A DNA stretch of 64,000 nt. Source: Actinomadura sp. DC4. GTDB taxonomy: Bacteria; Actinomycetota; Actinomycetes; Streptosporangiales; Streptosporangiaceae. The position numbers and the translations under genes were made by a program. Numbering within the stretch: the first letter of the stretch is position 1; each line of letters starts with the position of its first letter. Below, piece after piece: positions 25,180 to 35,588 of this stretch. The notes beneath the pieces are model-generated. The model was not told the origin of the DNA. It made no database searches and worked only from the letters and a program-made list of their open reading frames with translations. The stretch covers positions 1 through 64,000 of the forward strand of contig NZ_JAUEQY010000006.1 of the NCBI RefSeq assembly GCF_030406325.1, written 5' to 3'.

Positions 25180-26844
25180 TCAGCCCCGGCTCAGTTCCTT
25201 GTGGTCGCCGCCCTCGATCTCCGGGTGGTCCCCGTGACCGTCGGCGTGGCCGTTGCCATGACCATCGCCGTGGCCGTTGCCCATCGGGATGTCGTCGGAC
25301 GTGAAAGCGCTGTTGAGCGCCTTCCGCGCCCTGCCCAAGGGGCCACGGGCACTCGGCGACGGGATGCCGTTCTCGTCCTCCTCAGCGGCCTCCAGCGCCG
25401 GGAGTTCCGGCTTGGCGCGCAGGACCGCCTCGGTGTCTTCCTTCACCGGCTCGTGGACCTCCACGAACTCGCCGGTCGGCAGCATCTTGATGATGCCCGA
25501 CTCCACGCCGTGGTCCAGCTCGGCCGCGTCGCTGCGCTGCAGGCCGATGCAGATCCGCTTCGTGACGATGTAGGCGATGATCGGGCCGATGATGACGGCG
25601 AAGCGGAAGAACCACGTCGTCGCGTACAGCGACACGTCGAAGCGGTCCGCGAGGATGTCGTTTCCGCCGGCCAGCCACAGCAGGCCGTAGAACGCGACCG
25701 CGGTCATGCCGACCGCCGTGCGGAACGGGGCATTGCGCGGGCGGTCGGCGAAGTGGTGGACACGCCGGTCGCCGGTGGCCCACTGTTCGAGGAACGGCCA
25801 CAGCGCGGCGCCCGTCATGATCAGGCCCAGTGGTACGAGGGCCGGGATCAGGACGTTCCAGCCGATCGTGTGGCCCCACAGGTTGGTCTCCCAGTTGGGC
25901 ATGATCCGCAGTGCGCCCTCGAGGAAGCCCATGTAGAAGTCGGGCTGGGAACCGGCCGTGATGGAGTCCGGGGTGTACGGGCCGAACAGCCAGATCGGGT
26001 TGATCTGCGCGAACGTCGCCAGCCCCGCGATGACCGCGAAGGTGAACAGGAAGAACGCGTTGGTCTTGAGAAGGAAGACCGGGTAGAAGGCCTTGCCCGT
26101 GACCGTGCTCTCCGACTTACCCTTGCCCGGGAACTGCGTGTGACCCTGGAACCACATGATCATCAGGTGCGCCGCGACCAGACCCAGCAACAGGCCTGGG
26201 ATCAGGAGCACGTGGACCGTGTAGAGCCGTGGAATGAAGTCATGGCCTGGGAACGAGCCGCCGAACGCGAAGTAATACAAATACGTGCCGACGAGCGGGA
26301 TCGACTGGAGAACGCCCTGGGTGATGCGCAGGCCCGTACCGGAGAGCAGGTCGTCCGGCAGCGAGTAGCCGAACAGGCCCTCCAGGATCGCGAGCGTGAA
26401 CATCGTGACGCCGATGAGCCAGTTGATCTCACGCGGCTTGCGGTAGGCGCCGGTGAAGAAGATCCGGAGCATGTGCACCATGATCGACGCCAGGAACAGC
26501 ACCGCCGCCCAGTGGTGGATCTGCCGCATGAGCAGACCGCCGCGGACGTCGAAGGTGATGCGCAGCGTCGAGTCGTACGCCTCGCTCACGCTGACGCCGT
26601 TGAGCTTGGTGTAACTGCCGTGGTAGACGACCTCGGACATGCTCGGCTTGAACCAGAGCGTCAGGAACACACCGCTCAACAGCAGGATGACGAAGGAGTA
26701 GAGCGCGATCTCTCCCAGCATGAACGACCAGTGGTCGGGAAAGACCTTCTTCATCTTGCCGCGCAGGAAGTTCGCGGTGGCGAAACGATCGTCGGCGTAG
26801 CCGACCGCGCCGTCGACGGCCTTGGGGGGTGTCGTGGTGCTCAT
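25180..26844 (-). CDS. qcrB: Menaquinol-cytochrome c reductase cytochrome b subunit
   Basis: Membrane cytochrome b of the actinobacterial bcc complex; it oxidises menaquinol and passes electrons to the Rieske protein. The 554 residues have about eight transmembrane helices. Heme-ligand His pairs lie in HHWAAVLFLASIMVHMLR and HVLLIPGLLLGLVAAHLM, and an extended C-terminal domain is typical of actinobacteria. The last ~30 residues form a His/Gly/Asp-rich tail (HGDGHGNGHADGHGDH). It is the last gene of the operon and is followed by a terminator. Confidence 0.95.
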   Translation of the reverse strand: MSTTTPPKAVDGAVGYADDRFATANFLRGKMKKVFPDHWSFMLGEIALYSFVILLLSGVFLTLWFKPSMSEVVYHGSYTKLNGVSVSEAYDSTLRITFDVRGGLLMRQIHHWAAVLFLASIMVHMLRIFFTGAYRKPREINWLIGVTMFTLAILEGLFGYSLPDDLLSGTGLRITQGVLQSIPLVGTYLYYFAFGGSFPGHDFIPRLYTVHVLLIPGLLLGLVAAHLMIMWFQGHTQFPGKGKSESTVTGKAFYPVFLLKTNAFFLFTFAVIAGLATFAQINPIWLFGPYTPDSITAGSQPDFYMGFLEGALRIMPNWETNLWGHTIGWNVLIPALVPLGLIMTGAALWPFLEQWATGDRRVHHFADRPRNAPFRTAVGMTAVAFYGLLWLAGGNDILADRFDVSLYATTWFFRFAVIIGPIIAYIVTKRICIGLQRSDAAELDHGVESGIIKMLPTGEFVEVHEPVKEDTEAVLRAKPELPALEAAEEDENGIPSPSARGPLGRARKALNSAFTSDDIPMGNGHGDGHGNGHADGHGDHPEIEGGDHKELSRG

Positions 26845-26911
26845 CTGTCGCTCACCGCTCCTCGCTCGCCGAGCGGATCACCGATCGGCGAGCCCATGTA
26901 GTACGTGCGGT

Positions 26912-27973
26912 TCATGCTTTGGGCCTCCCGCGTTCCCAGAAGCTCGGGCCCACCGGCTCCGTGAAGTCGCTCTTGGCGACCAGGTAGCCCTCAGAGTCTA
27001 CGCCGATCGGCAGCTGGGGCAGAGGCCGGGCCGCCGGGCCGAAGATGACCTTCGCGCTGTCCAGCGCGTCGAAGGTGGACTGGTGGCACGGGCACAGGAT
27101 GTGGTGGGTGGTCTGCTCGTACAGGGCGGCCGGGCAGCCCACGTGCGTGCAGATCTTGGAGTAGGCGACGATGCCGCCGACGTTCCAGTTCTCCCGGCCC
27201 TTCTTGATCTTCAGCCGGTCCACCGGGAGGTTGAGCAGCAGGACGGCGCCGGTGGCGATCTCGTCCAGGTTGTCCTCGGCGCCCTCGGGGACGACGGTGA
27301 TGATGCCGCCTGGGGAGTTGAAGTCGGCCGCCTTGAGCGGGAGCCCGGTGCCGTCGACCACCAGCCGCGTGCCGTTCTTCCACGCCGTGTGACGCAGCTT
27401 CTTCTCCGGCAGCGGGCCGAGGTCGCGCAGCAGGACGAGTGGCAGCAGGCCAAGGGGCGCCGCGGCCAGCAGGAGAGTACGGCGGAGCAGCCGGCGGTGG
27501 CCGAGGCCGGTCTCCTGGGAGCCCTCCAGGAGGTACTGGTTGAAGGTCTCCCGGTCCTCGGCCCTGGAGGAGATCGCGTGCCGTTCCTGGACGATCTCCT
27601 TGGTGGTCACCAGGCTGCGGACCCAGATGGTCAGGCCCACGGCCAGGCCGAGGAAGACCAGCGTCAGCGCGATGCCCAGGGTGTAGTTGGACCGCGTCGC
27701 CCGCTGGATGTTGCCGACGTGGCCGGGCCACACGGCGTAGAAGACGATGAAGGCGATGCCCGCGACGAACGTGAGCATGAAGAAGGCGGCCGCGACGCGC
27801 TCGGCGCTGCGTGCCTTGTTCTCGTCCAGCACGTAACCGCTGCTCCCCTCCCCCGGCTCGTCGCGGGGCAGGAGCTCCTGGGTGCCGACCGGCGGCGGAG
27901 TGCCGATCACACGCTTCGGGACGCGGCCTTCCTCTTCCGGAGTCGCGTCGCTGGTGTCGTTGTTGTCAGTCAT
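26912..27973 (-). CDS. qcrA: Menaquinol-cytochrome c reductase Rieske iron-sulfur subunit
   Basis: Carries the [2Fe-2S] cluster of the bcc complex. The 353-residue chain has a hydrophilic N-terminus and three transmembrane helices, as in actinobacterial Rieske proteins. The C-terminal Rieske domain has CTHVGCPA and CPCHQSTF, supplying two Cys and two His. The ATG at 27973 overlaps the qcrC stop by eight bases, so translation is coupled; a GTG at 28081 would lie deep inside qcrC. qcrB begins 67 bp downstream. Confidence 0.95.
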   Translation of the reverse strand: MTDNNDTSDATPEEEGRVPKRVIGTPPPVGTQELLPRDEPGEGSSGYVLDENKARSAERVAAAFFMLTFVAGIAFIVFYAVWPGHVGNIQRATRSNYTLGIALTLVFLGLAVGLTIWVRSLVTTKEIVQERHAISSRAEDRETFNQYLLEGSQETGLGHRRLLRRTLLLAAAPLGLLPLVLLRDLGPLPEKKLRHTAWKNGTRLVVDGTGLPLKAADFNSPGGIITVVPEGAEDNLDEIATGAVLLLNLPVDRLKIKKGRENWNVGGIVAYSKICTHVGCPAALYEQTTHHILCPCHQSTFDALDSAKVIFGPAARPLPQLPIGVDSEGYLVAKSDFTEPVGPSFWERGRPKA

Positions 27974-28781
27974 TCTGCGTCTTCTTCTTGGGCTTCCGGG
28001 CAGTGAGCCACATCGCTGCGACGACCATGAATCCGATCCCGACCAGCCAGCCGACGAGGCCCTCGGCCACCGGGCCGACACGGCCGAGGCCGCTGCCGCC
28101 GGGGTTGGGCTCGTCGCGGGTCTGCGTGACGTACGCGATGATCGCGCGCTTCTGCGCCGGCGTGACGGTCGTGTCGTTGAAGACCGGCATCGCCTGGGGA
28201 CCGGTGATCATGGCCTCGTAGATCTGTGTGGGCGTGGCCTTGTCGAGCGACGGGGCGTACTTGCCGCCCGTGAGCGCGCCGCCGGACCCGGCGAAGTTGT
28301 GACACTGGGCGCAGTTGGCGCGGAACAGCTTGCCGCCGAGGGCGGAGTCGCCGTCCTTGGGGTCGACCTGATCCGCGGAGGGGACCGCGGGACCGCCGCC
28401 GAGGGAGGCGACGTACGCCGCCAGCAGGCGGACCTGCTCCTCGTTGAACACCGGCTTCTTGCGCGGGATCTGCGCGCCCGGGTTCATGGCGGGCATCCGG
28501 CCGGTGCCGACCTGGAAGTCGACCGAGGCGGCGCCGACGCCGATCAGGCTTGGCGCGGTGCGCGTACCCTCGGCGTTCGCGCCGTGGCAACTGGAGCAGG
28601 CTTGATTGAACAGCTCCTTGCCCTTGGCGACGTCCTGCGCCGACGCCTTGGTGTCAGACGCCTGGGCGCGGTCGGCGCTCGACGAGACACCGGCGTACGC
28701 AACACCGATGATCGCGAGCGCGGCCAGCACGACGGCGTAGCCCGCCCACGGGCGCCGGCGCCATGCGGTGAACCATTTCAC
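27966..28781 (-). CDS. qcrC: Menaquinol-cytochrome c reductase diheme cytochrome c subunit
   Basis: A 271-residue diheme cytochrome c that replaces a soluble cytochrome c in actinobacteria and links the bcc complex to the aa3 oxidase. It has an N-terminal anchor (residues ~12-32), two heme-binding motifs CSSCH and CAQCH, each followed by a folded c-type domain with distal Met regions (GRMPAMN, QAMPVF), and a C-terminal transmembrane helix. It lies between ctaE (21 bp upstream) and qcrA (overlapping). Confidence 0.95.
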   Translation of the reverse strand: MKWFTAWRRRPWAGYAVVLAALAIIGVAYAGVSSSADRAQASDTKASAQDVAKGKELFNQACSSCHGANAEGTRTAPSLIGVGAASVDFQVGTGRMPAMNPGAQIPRKKPVFNEEQVRLLAAYVASLGGGPAVPSADQVDPKDGDSALGGKLFRANCAQCHNFAGSGGALTGGKYAPSLDKATPTQIYEAMITGPQAMPVFNDTTVTPAQKRAIIAYVTQTRDEPNPGGSGLGRVGPVAEGLVGWLVGIGFMVVAAMWLTARKPKKKTQND

Positions 28782-28802
28782 GGAAGAATTCCCCGTTCTG
28801 GA

Positions 28803-29459
28803 TCAGTGGAACTGCTCGATGAGGTAGATCGTGGCGAACAGCCCGACCCAGACCGCATCGACGAAATGCCAGTAATAGGACACGACGATCGCGCTCGTCG
28901 CCTGTTCGTGGGTCCAGCGTTTCGCTGCGAACGTGCGTCCGAGCATGAACAGGAACGCGATCAGGCCACCGGTTACGTGCAGGCCGTGGAAGCCGGTGGT
29001 CAGGTAGAACACCGAGCCGTACGCGCTGGAGGAGATCGTCGTGCCCTCACCGACCAGCGTGCGGTACTCGTTGAGCTGTCCGGCGACGAACACCGCGCCC
29101 ATGAGGAAGGACAAGAAGTACCACTCGCGCAGGCCCCACTTGCGAAGATTGAAGATCTTCCCCAGCCGCCGGACCTGACCTCGCTCCGCCGCGAACACAC
29201 CAAGCTGGCAGGTCACACTCGACATCAGCAGGATGAAGGTGTTCACCGAGGCGTACGGGATGTCCAGGTGGGCCTGCGGCCAGCTTCCGCCGTCGCCCTT
29301 GGTCACCGACCGGATGGTGAAGTACATCGCGAACAGGGCCGCGAAGAACATGAGCTCGGAAGACAGCCACACGATCGTGCCCACGCTCACAAGGTTGGGC
29401 CGGTTGACGCGGGACCGGGGTGCGCTGTCTGTCGCGGATACTGTTGCCACGGGCAGCAT
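28803..29459 (-). CDS. ctaE: Cytochrome c oxidase subunit III
   Basis: A 218-residue membrane subunit of the aa3 oxidase: [28 protein letters not shown] and [20 protein letters not shown] are classic subunit III segments, with about five helices. ATG 29459 follows AGGTG at acceptable spacing. The frame continues upstream to 29624, but that extension is hydrophilic and Arg-rich, unlike the family. It is the first gene of the ctaE-qcrC-qcrA-qcrB operon. Confidence 0.93.
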   Translation of the reverse strand: MLPVATVSATDSAPRSRVNRPNLVSVGTIVWLSSELMFFAALFAMYFTIRSVTKGDGGSWPQAHLDIPYASVNTFILLMSSVTCQLGVFAAERGQVRRLGKIFNLRKWGLREWYFLSFLMGAVFVAGQLNEYRTLVGEGTTISSSAYGSVFYLTTGFHGLHVTGGLIAFLFMLGRTFAAKRWTHEQATSAIVVSYYWHFVDAVWVGLFATIYLIEQFH

Positions 29460-29771
29460 TATTACGGCACCTGCCGACCATGTGACGCAGGACCCCCCAT
29501 CAGGCGTGCTCCGATCCTCTCCGAGCGGCCGTTTCCAGGGGGTTTTCCGGATCGATGCCGGTGAACGTGCCATTACGGAGCCGCTCCGGTCGTTGCGGCG
29601 GCGTCCCGCCCGGTAACATCGCACCGTGCGCGGGGCCTCATCGCCCGACCTGTGTCGATGATCACGCCGCTCGCCGGCGCCGGCATCGCGCGGCGCGACA
29701 GAGTCCTTCCAGGAAGGGGGAGGCGCAACCGCTTCCCGGCCTCACCGCCGGGGCCTCCGCGCCAGAGTCAG
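29460..29771. other. Divergent promoter region
   Basis: About 310 bp between ctaE and the receiver-like gene, which point away from each other. It presumably carries both promoters. No third gene is supported. Confidence 0.5.
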
Positions 29772-30179
29772 ATGAAGATCCTCGTTTACAGCCACGACGC
29801 GAACACCCGCGCCCAGGTGCGGCTCGCGATCGGCCGCCGGCCCGCTCCCGGGCTCCCCCAGGTCGAGTTCGTGGAGATCGCCACCGAGCCGGCCGTGTTC
29901 GCCCGCCTCGACGAGGGCGACGTCGACGTGGCCGTCCTCGACGGAGAGGCGCAGCCCGCCGGCGGCATGGGCATCTGCCGCCAGGCCAAGGACGAGATCT
30001 ACCACTGCCCCCCGATCATGGTCCTGATCGCCCGCCGCGACGACGGCTGGCTCGCCACCTGGTCGCGCGCGGACGCCGTCGCCAGCCAGCCGATCGACGC
30101 CATCGCCCTCGCGGAGGGCGTGGCCGGGCTGATGCGCAAGCGCGCCGCCGACACCGGCACCGAACTCTCCGTCCAGTAA
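29772..30179 (+). CDS. Atypical response-regulator receiver-like protein
   Basis: A 135-residue protein with a receiver-like fold pattern ([20 protein letters not shown] ... [18 protein letters not shown]). The Asp at the phosphoacceptor position is present (VLD). The usual N-terminal acidic pair is altered to SHD, the Thr/Ser switch position reads LIARR, and the conserved Lys of the K-P motif is Gln (ASQPID). I infer a receiver that may not be phosphorylated. No output domain is present. ATG 29772 lacks a clear Shine-Dalgarno; trpD starts 32 bp downstream. Confidence 0.7.
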   Translation: MKILVYSHDANTRAQVRLAIGRRPAPGLPQVEFVEIATEPAVFARLDEGDVDVAVLDGEAQPAGGMGICRQAKDEIYHCPPIMVLIARRDDGWLATWSRADAVASQPIDAIALAEGVAGLMRKRAADTGTELSVQ

Positions 30180-30211
30180 CGCCCGGCCTCACCCACACCA
30201 GGAGCCTCCGG

Positions 30212-31261
30212 ATGGACCCGCGTACGACGTGGCCCTCCCTGCTGGACGCGCTGCTCAACGGGCAGTCGCTGTCGGCGGAGGAGACCACCTGGGTGATGCA
30301 CGAGATCATGTCGGGGCAGGCCACCGACGTTCAGATCGCCGGTTTCGCCGTGGCCCTGCGCGCCAAGGGCGAGTCCGTCGCCGAGGTCGCGGGCCTGGCG
30401 ACGGGCATGTTGGCCCACTCCACGCCGGTCTCGGTGCCCGGCCCCGCCGTCGACCTCGTCGGCACCGGCGGCGACCAGGCCCACACGGTCAACATCTCCA
30501 CCATGGGCGCGATCGTCGCCGCGGCCGCGGGCGCGCGGATGGTCAAGCACGGCAACCGCGCCGCGTCCTCCTCCTGTGGCTCCGCCGACCTGCTCGAGGA
30601 GCTCGGCGTCGCGATCAACCTCTCCCCCCAGGCCACGGCCGAGGTCGCGGGTGAGATCGGCATCACGTTCTGTTTCGCGCCGCGCTTCCACCCGGCGCTG
30701 AAGTACGCCGCCCGTACGCGGAGCGAGCTGGGCACCCCGACGGTGTTCAACTTCCTGGGTCCGCTGACCAACCCGGCCCGCCCGACGGCGCAGGCGGTCG
30801 GGGTCTTCCACCTGCGGATGGCGGGGGTGACGGCGGGCGTGTTCGCCGAGCGCGGCTGCTCGTCCCTGGTGTTCCGCGGCGACGACGGTCTGGACGAGCT
30901 GACCACGACCTCGACGTCGGTCATCTGGGTGGTCCGCGACGGCACCGCCACCGAGACGACCTTCGACCCGGCGGACCTCGGCATCCCCCGCGCCACGCCC
31001 GACGCCCTGCGCGGCGCGGACGCCCCGCACAACGCCCGCGTGGCCCGTGCGGTCCTGGCCGGCGAGGAGGGCCCCGTACGCGACATCGTGGCCCTCAACG
31101 CCGCCGCGGCGCTGGTGGCCGCGGAGGGGGCCCCGCCCGCGGAGGCCCTGACGGAGTCGCTGCGCGCCGCGTACGCCCGCGCTCTGGAGGCGATCGACTC
31201 CGGCCGTGCCGCGGCCCTGCTCGACCGCTGGTCCGACCTGTCCCGGCGTCTCACCGGCTGA
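30212..31261 (+). CDS. trpD: Anthranilate phosphoribosyltransferase
   Basis: Second step of tryptophan synthesis: transfers phosphoribosyl from PRPP to anthranilate. The 349 residues contain [21 protein letters not shown] (PRPP-binding GTGGD), [22 protein letters not shown] and [13 protein letters not shown]. The ATG at 30212 has AGGAG nine bases upstream. The frame is open far upstream, but that part is Arg/Pro-rich shadow. It is an isolated trp gene here, near respiratory genes, as in several actinomycetes. Confidence 0.95.
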   Translation: MDPRTTWPSLLDALLNGQSLSAEETTWVMHEIMSGQATDVQIAGFAVALRAKGESVAEVAGLATGMLAHSTPVSVPGPAVDLVGTGGDQAHTVNISTMGAIVAAAAGARMVKHGNRAASSSCGSADLLEELGVAINLSPQATAEVAGEIGITFCFAPRFHPALKYAARTRSELGTPTVFNFLGPLTNPARPTAQAVGVFHLRMAGVTAGVFAERGCSSLVFRGDDGLDELTTTSTSVIWVVRDGTATETTFDPADLGIPRATPDALRGADAPHNARVARAVLAGEEGPVRDIVALNAAAALVAAEGAPPAEALTESLRAAYARALEAIDSGRAAALLDRWSDLSRRLTG

Positions 31262-31267
31262 CCGGCC

Positions 31268-32461
31268 CTACCAGGACGCGGACTCCTCCGCCGGGCTCGG
31301 CGGAGCGGCCAGTCCCTGACCATGCGACACGCCCGTGGAGCTCTCCGAGAGCCACTCCGGCCAGGTGAGCTGCCAGAAACCCCATCCGTTGCCCGGCGAC
31401 AGGCGGCGGTGCGTGCCGGTCACCTCGACGACGTCGCCCGGCTGCGTACGGCGGTAGAACCAGCGGGCGTCGCGCGGGCCCAGGTTGATGCAGCCGTGGC
31501 TCACGTTGCGGCTCCCCTGGTCCCCGACCGACCACGGGGCGCTGTGCTCGTACTCCCCGCTGTCGGAGATGCGCACCGCGAAGTACACGTCGTGCCGGTA
31601 GTGGTCCGGGCAGCCCGGCGGGCAGCCGACCGACGCGGAGTCCATGACCACGTGATGGGCCTTCTCCATCGTCAGGTGGACCCCGCTCGTCGTCGTGTAC
31701 GCGAACCGCCCGCCCTTGCCCATACTGATCGGCATCCGGCGGGCACGCCGCCCGTTGATGCGGACCACCTGGTGGTGGCTGCGGGCGCTGGCCACGGTGA
31801 CGTGCGAGTCGCCGATCCCGAAGCCCAGCTCGACGTCCTGCGCGCCGTACGCGGCCCTCGTCAGCCGCAGGCCGCTCAGATGCGCGACCAGCCGGACCCG
31901 GGTGTGGGCCGGCCAGTACGTCCTGGGGCGGTAGACCACGTCGGTGTCGGAGAACCAGTGCCAGGCGCCGGTGACCGGGACGGACGTGCGCACCTCCAGC
32001 GCCCGCTCGGCCTCGGCACGGTTCTGCACCGGCGCGGCGAAGCGGACCATGATCGGCATGCCCACGCCGACCGTGGCGCCCTCGCCCGGGGCCAGGACCG
32101 CCGCGGCGACGGTACGGGCGACCCTCCGCGTACGGAACTCGCTCCGCGCCGTGCTCACCCGGCCGTCCACGCCGGTCACGGTGGCGGTCAGCCGGTACGC
32201 GCGACCCGGGGCCAGCGTCCACTTCGGCCACCAGACGGTGCCGTCGGGGCTCGTACGGCCCTCCAGTGACCGCTCCCCGTCCGTGAAGACGACCGTACGG
32301 AGCCGGCCGTCCCGTACGCGCACCGCCACGGGCGTGTCCGGGCGTACGGCGTGGCCGCCGGACTCCGGAGAGATCGTCACGATGGCCTCCGGGCGCGGGG
32401 CGGTGTGCGCGCAGCCACTGGCCGCGAGGACGCACGCGGCGACGGCCGTCGCTCGCCTCAT
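31268..32461 (-). CDS. L,D-transpeptidase lipoprotein with Ig-like domains
   Basis: A 397-residue cell-wall crosslinking enzyme (3-3 crosslinks, or attachment to peptidoglycan). A lipobox VLAASGC lies at the N-terminus, then two Ig-like domains (about residues 35-235), and a YkuD catalytic domain with HHVVMDSAS and SRNVSHGCINLGPRD, holding the catalytic Cys. This is the architecture of mycobacterial LdtMt2-type enzymes. ATG 32461 is preferred over the in-frame GTG four codons upstream; GGGGGTGGG precedes it. It is convergent with trpD. Confidence 0.9.
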   Translation of the reverse strand: MRRATAVAACVLAASGCAHTAPRPEAIVTISPESGGHAVRPDTPVAVRVRDGRLRTVVFTDGERSLEGRTSPDGTVWWPKWTLAPGRAYRLTATVTGVDGRVSTARSEFRTRRVARTVAAAVLAPGEGATVGVGMPIMVRFAAPVQNRAEAERALEVRTSVPVTGAWHWFSDTDVVYRPRTYWPAHTRVRLVAHLSGLRLTRAAYGAQDVELGFGIGDSHVTVASARSHHQVVRINGRRARRMPISMGKGGRFAYTTTSGVHLTMEKAHHVVMDSASVGCPPGCPDHYRHDVYFAVRISDSGEYEHSAPWSVGDQGSRNVSHGCINLGPRDARWFYRRTQPGDVVEVTGTHRRLSPGNGWGFWQLTWPEWLSESSTGVSHGQGLAAPPSPAEESASW

Positions 32462-32503
32462 ACCCACCCCCAAGCCGGTAAGCCCGTGGCCGAGTATGGG
32501 CGA

Positions 32504-32535
32504 AGGCCGGTACCGCCTCGGGGCGGCACCGGCCT
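32504..32535 (-). terminator. Hairpin downstream of ctaF
   Basis: AGGCCGGTACCGCC (32504-32517) pairs with GGCGGCACCGGCCT (32522-32535) with one mismatch. It is 22 bp past the ctaF stop; no T-run follows. Confidence 0.6.
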
Positions 32536-32557
32536 CTCTACCGTTTCTTGGGGGTTC

Positions 32558-32953
32558 TCAGTGAGAGAAGTGACCCCGGTAGTACTCGAAGACGAAACCG
32601 ATGGCGGCGAGGATGACCGCGAACATGCCGATGATCAGCATCCACCAGCCGATGACGGCGCCGAGGGCGGCCGTCGCGGCGGCGGCCGCCGCGAACAGCG
32701 GCCACCAGCTGTGCGGGCTGAAGAACCCGAGCTCACCGGCGCCGTCGGCGATCTCTCCCTGCTTGTCGTCCTCCGGGCGGGGACCCACCCGGCGGCCGGT
32801 GAACAGGAGGTAGAAGCCGACCAGGCCGGCCAGGCCCACGGTGAGCGCCAGCGCCGTCGTACCGGTCGGGTCGTGCGACCACAGCCAGTAGATGACGTCC
32901 ATGATGGCGAAGAACAGCGCGCTGAAGACGAACAGATAGCCTTCGACCTTCAT
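32558..32953 (-). CDS. ctaF: Cytochrome c oxidase subunit IV (actinobacterial)
   Basis: A 131-residue small oxidase subunit with four hydrophobic helices. The start is MKVEGYLFVFSALFFAIMDVIYWLW, and the middle has the conserved GELGFFSPHSWWPLFAA. The ATG at 32953 lies four bases after the ctaD stop, and GGAGG in the ctaD end serves as its ribosome binding site. It completes the ctaC-ctaD-ctaF operon. Confidence 0.93.
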   Translation of the reverse strand: MKVEGYLFVFSALFFAIMDVIYWLWSHDPTGTTALALTVGLAGLVGFYLLFTGRRVGPRPEDDKQGEIADGAGELGFFSPHSWWPLFAAAAAATAALGAVIGWWMLIIGMFAVILAAIGFVFEYYRGHFSH

Positions 32954-32957
32954 CGGG

Positions 32958-34637
32958 TCAGTCCTCCGTCCCGGCGCCGGCCGCCACGGCGGGTTTCGCC
33001 TCGGTGTGCGGGTAGTGCAGGTCGAACGCGGGACGCTCGGAGCGGATCCGCGGGATGGCGGTGAAGTTGTGCCGCGGCGGCGGGCAGGACGTCGCCCACT
33101 CCAGCGAGTTGCCGTAGCCCCAGGGGTCATCGACGTTGACCCGCTCGCCGTTCTTGGCCGTGATGTAGACGTTCCACAGGAACGGCAGCATCGAGATGGC
33201 CAGGATCAGCGCGCCGATGCTGGAGACCAGGTTGAGGCCGGCGAACTCCTTGGCGTAGTCGGAGACGCGCCGCTGCATGCCCTCGGCGCCCAGCCAGTGC
33301 TGGACCAGGAAGGTCGTGTGGAAGCCGATGAACAGCAGCCAGAAGTGGACCTTGCCCCAGAACTCGTTCAGCATCTTCCCCGTCATCTTCGGCCACCAGA
33401 AGTAGAAGCCGCCGAACATCGCGAACACCACGGTGCCGAACAGCACGTAGTGGAAGTGCGCGACGACGAAGTAGGAGTCGTTGAGCTGGAAGTCCAGGGG
33501 CGGCGAGGCCAGGATGATGCCGGTCAGGCCGCCGAACAGGAACGTCACGAGGAACCCGAGCGCCCACAGCATCGGTGTCTCGAAGGTCAGATGTCCTCGC
33601 CAGATCGTCCCGACCCAGTTGAAGAACTTCACCCCCGTGGGCACCGCGATCAGGAACGTCATGAAGGAGAAGAACGGAAGGAGGACCTGGCCGGTCGGGA
33701 ACATGTGGTGCGCCCACACGGTCACGGACAGGCCGGCGATGGCGATGGTCGCGCCCACCAGGCTGACGTAGCCGAAGACCGGCTTGCGGCTGAACACCGG
33801 GAGGATCTCGGTGATGATCCCGAAGAAGGGCAAGGCGACGATGTACACCTCTGGATGGCCGAAGAACCAGAAGAGGTGCTGCCACAGCATCGCGCCGCCG
33901 TTGGCGGCGTCGAACACGTGCGCGCCGAGCTTACGGTCGGCCTCCAGGGCCAGCAGCGCGGCGGCCAGCACCGGGAAGGCCATCAGCACGAGGACCGACG
34001 TCAGCAGGATGTTCCAGGTGAAGATCGGCATCCGGAACATCGTCATGCCCGGCGCCCGCATGCAGAAGATCGTGGTGACGAAGTTGACGCCACCGAGGAT
34101 CGTGCCGAGCCCGGACAGCACCAGGCCCATGATCCATAGATCTCCGCCGATCTCCGGCGATCTGATCGCGTTCGACAGCGGCGAGTAGGCGTACCAGCCG
34201 AAGCTTGCGGCGCCGCCCGGGGTCAGGAACCCGCTGATCGTGATGATGCCGCCGAACAGGAACAGGTAGAAGCTGAACATGTTCATGCGGGGGAACGCCA
34301 CGTCAGGCGAGCCGATCTGCAGCGGCATGATGACGTTGCCGAACCCGACGAACAGCGGCGTCGCGAACAGCAACAGCATGATCGTGCCGTGCATGGTGAA
34401 CAGCTGGTTGAACTGCTCCCGGCTGACGACCTGCTCGCCCGGCTGGGCGAGCTCCGCCCGCATGATGAGGGCCAGGATGCCGCCGATGCCGAAGAACACG
34501 AACGACGTGATCAGGTACATGTACCCGATCACCTTGTGATCCGTGGACGACATCCAGGACGCGATGATCCGGCCCTTGGACGTACGCGGGCGGGCGCTGG
34601 GCGCCGCCGGCGTCGGATGAGAGATGGTCGTGGTCAC
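32958..34637 (-). CDS. ctaD: Cytochrome c oxidase subunit I
   Basis: Catalytic subunit of the aa3 oxidase, reducing O2 at the heme a3/CuB centre. The 559 residues have about 12 helices: [12 protein letters not shown] (heme a His), [13 protein letters not shown] (CuB His and cross-linked Tyr), [10 protein letters not shown] (two CuB His), and [13 protein letters not shown] (heme a and a3 His). Its ATG overlaps the ctaC stop by four bases (ATGA). Confidence 0.97.
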   Translation of the reverse strand: MTTTISHPTPAAPSARPRTSKGRIIASWMSSTDHKVIGYMYLITSFVFFGIGGILALIMRAELAQPGEQVVSREQFNQLFTMHGTIMLLLFATPLFVGFGNVIMPLQIGSPDVAFPRMNMFSFYLFLFGGIITISGFLTPGGAASFGWYAYSPLSNAIRSPEIGGDLWIMGLVLSGLGTILGGVNFVTTIFCMRAPGMTMFRMPIFTWNILLTSVLVLMAFPVLAAALLALEADRKLGAHVFDAANGGAMLWQHLFWFFGHPEVYIVALPFFGIITEILPVFSRKPVFGYVSLVGATIAIAGLSVTVWAHHMFPTGQVLLPFFSFMTFLIAVPTGVKFFNWVGTIWRGHLTFETPMLWALGFLVTFLFGGLTGIILASPPLDFQLNDSYFVVAHFHYVLFGTVVFAMFGGFYFWWPKMTGKMLNEFWGKVHFWLLFIGFHTTFLVQHWLGAEGMQRRVSDYAKEFAGLNLVSSIGALILAISMLPFLWNVYITAKNGERVNVDDPWGYGNSLEWATSCPPPRHNFTAIPRIRSERPAFDLHYPHTEAKPAVAAGAGTED

Positions 34638-35467
34638 TGAGCGCTCCCGCTCGGCTTATGGCTGGAGATGAACTGGTCGAACTCCGCCTGCGGGACGATC
34701 TTCACCTGGAAGAGCATCCGGCCGTGGTCGACGCCGCAGAGCTCGGCGCAGCGTCCTTCGTACGTGCCCGTCTTCGTCGGGGTGATCTCGAAGTCCTCAC
34801 CGGACTTGACCCCCGGGAGGATGTCGCGCTTGAAGATGAACGACGGGACCCAGAACGAGTGGATGACGTCCTTGGACATCAGGTGGAACCGCACCCGCTT
34901 GCCGACCGGGATCTCGAACATCGGCTTGTTCTTCGCGTCCGGGGACACGGGCTGGCCGACGATCGGGGTCGTTTTGTACTGCGGGTAGTCGAACTGCCAG
35001 CTCCACTGGAACGCCGTGACGTTCACGATCGTGACGTCGCCGGGCTTCGGGTTCTTGGTCAGCTTGTCGAGATAGGTCTCGTCGCGCGCGGTGAAGTAGA
35101 ACAGCACCGCGATGATGATGAACGGCACGACGGTGTAGAGCATCTCGATGGGCAGGTTGTAGCGAACCTGCGGCGGCAGCTGATCGGACCGCTTGCGGTG
35201 GAAGAGCACCGCCCAGATGATCAAACCCCAGACGAGCGCACCCACGGCCAGCGCGGCGACCCACGACCCCTGCCACAGGGTCAGGACGCGCTTGCCCTGC
35301 TCGGTGACCGGCGTCGGCAGGCCGAGGCGCACATTCTCTGCGGAGCACGCCGTCGCGGCGATCGCCAGCATCGAGAGCGCCGAAGCGCCCGTCAACAAGC
35401 GTCGGCGCGCACCGGGCGCACCTGCGCGCACTGGCGTACGCCGCTCTCTACGGCGGGTCGGACTCAC
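34634..35467 (-). CDS. ctaC: Cytochrome c oxidase subunit II
   Basis: Accepts electrons at the CuA site. The 277 residues begin with a Lys/Arg-rich n-region and a lipobox-like LAIAATAC. Two transmembrane helices follow, then a cupredoxin domain with [22 protein letters not shown] and the CuA ligands in [15 protein letters not shown] 35467 with GGAAGG six bases upstream is preferred over the ATG at 35521. It is the first gene of ctaC-D-F. Confidence 0.95.
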   Translation of the reverse strand: MSPTRRRERRTPVRAGAPGARRRLLTGASALSMLAIAATACSAENVRLGLPTPVTEQGKRVLTLWQGSWVAALAVGALVWGLIIWAVLFHRKRSDQLPPQVRYNLPIEMLYTVVPFIIIAVLFYFTARDETYLDKLTKNPKPGDVTIVNVTAFQWSWQFDYPQYKTTPIVGQPVSPDAKNKPMFEIPVGKRVRFHLMSKDVIHSFWVPSFIFKRDILPGVKSGEDFEITPTKTGTYEGRCAELCGVDHGRMLFQVKIVPQAEFDQFISSHKPSGSAQ

Positions 35468-35588
35468 GGATTGCCTTCCCACGATGAAGCCCGAGTCTCG
35501 GGCGATCAGGTCGATGTTCACACGTGTGTGGGAAAGATTAGCGGAGGGTCCCGGACACCCCGGTGGTACCCCCGTTACTGTCGTAGGC

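Noticed and set aside
29555-30211. Upstream extension of trpD in frame
   Set aside because: Arg/Pro-rich shadow of the receiver-like gene; the trpD start at 30212 has a good ribosome binding site and the family N-terminus.
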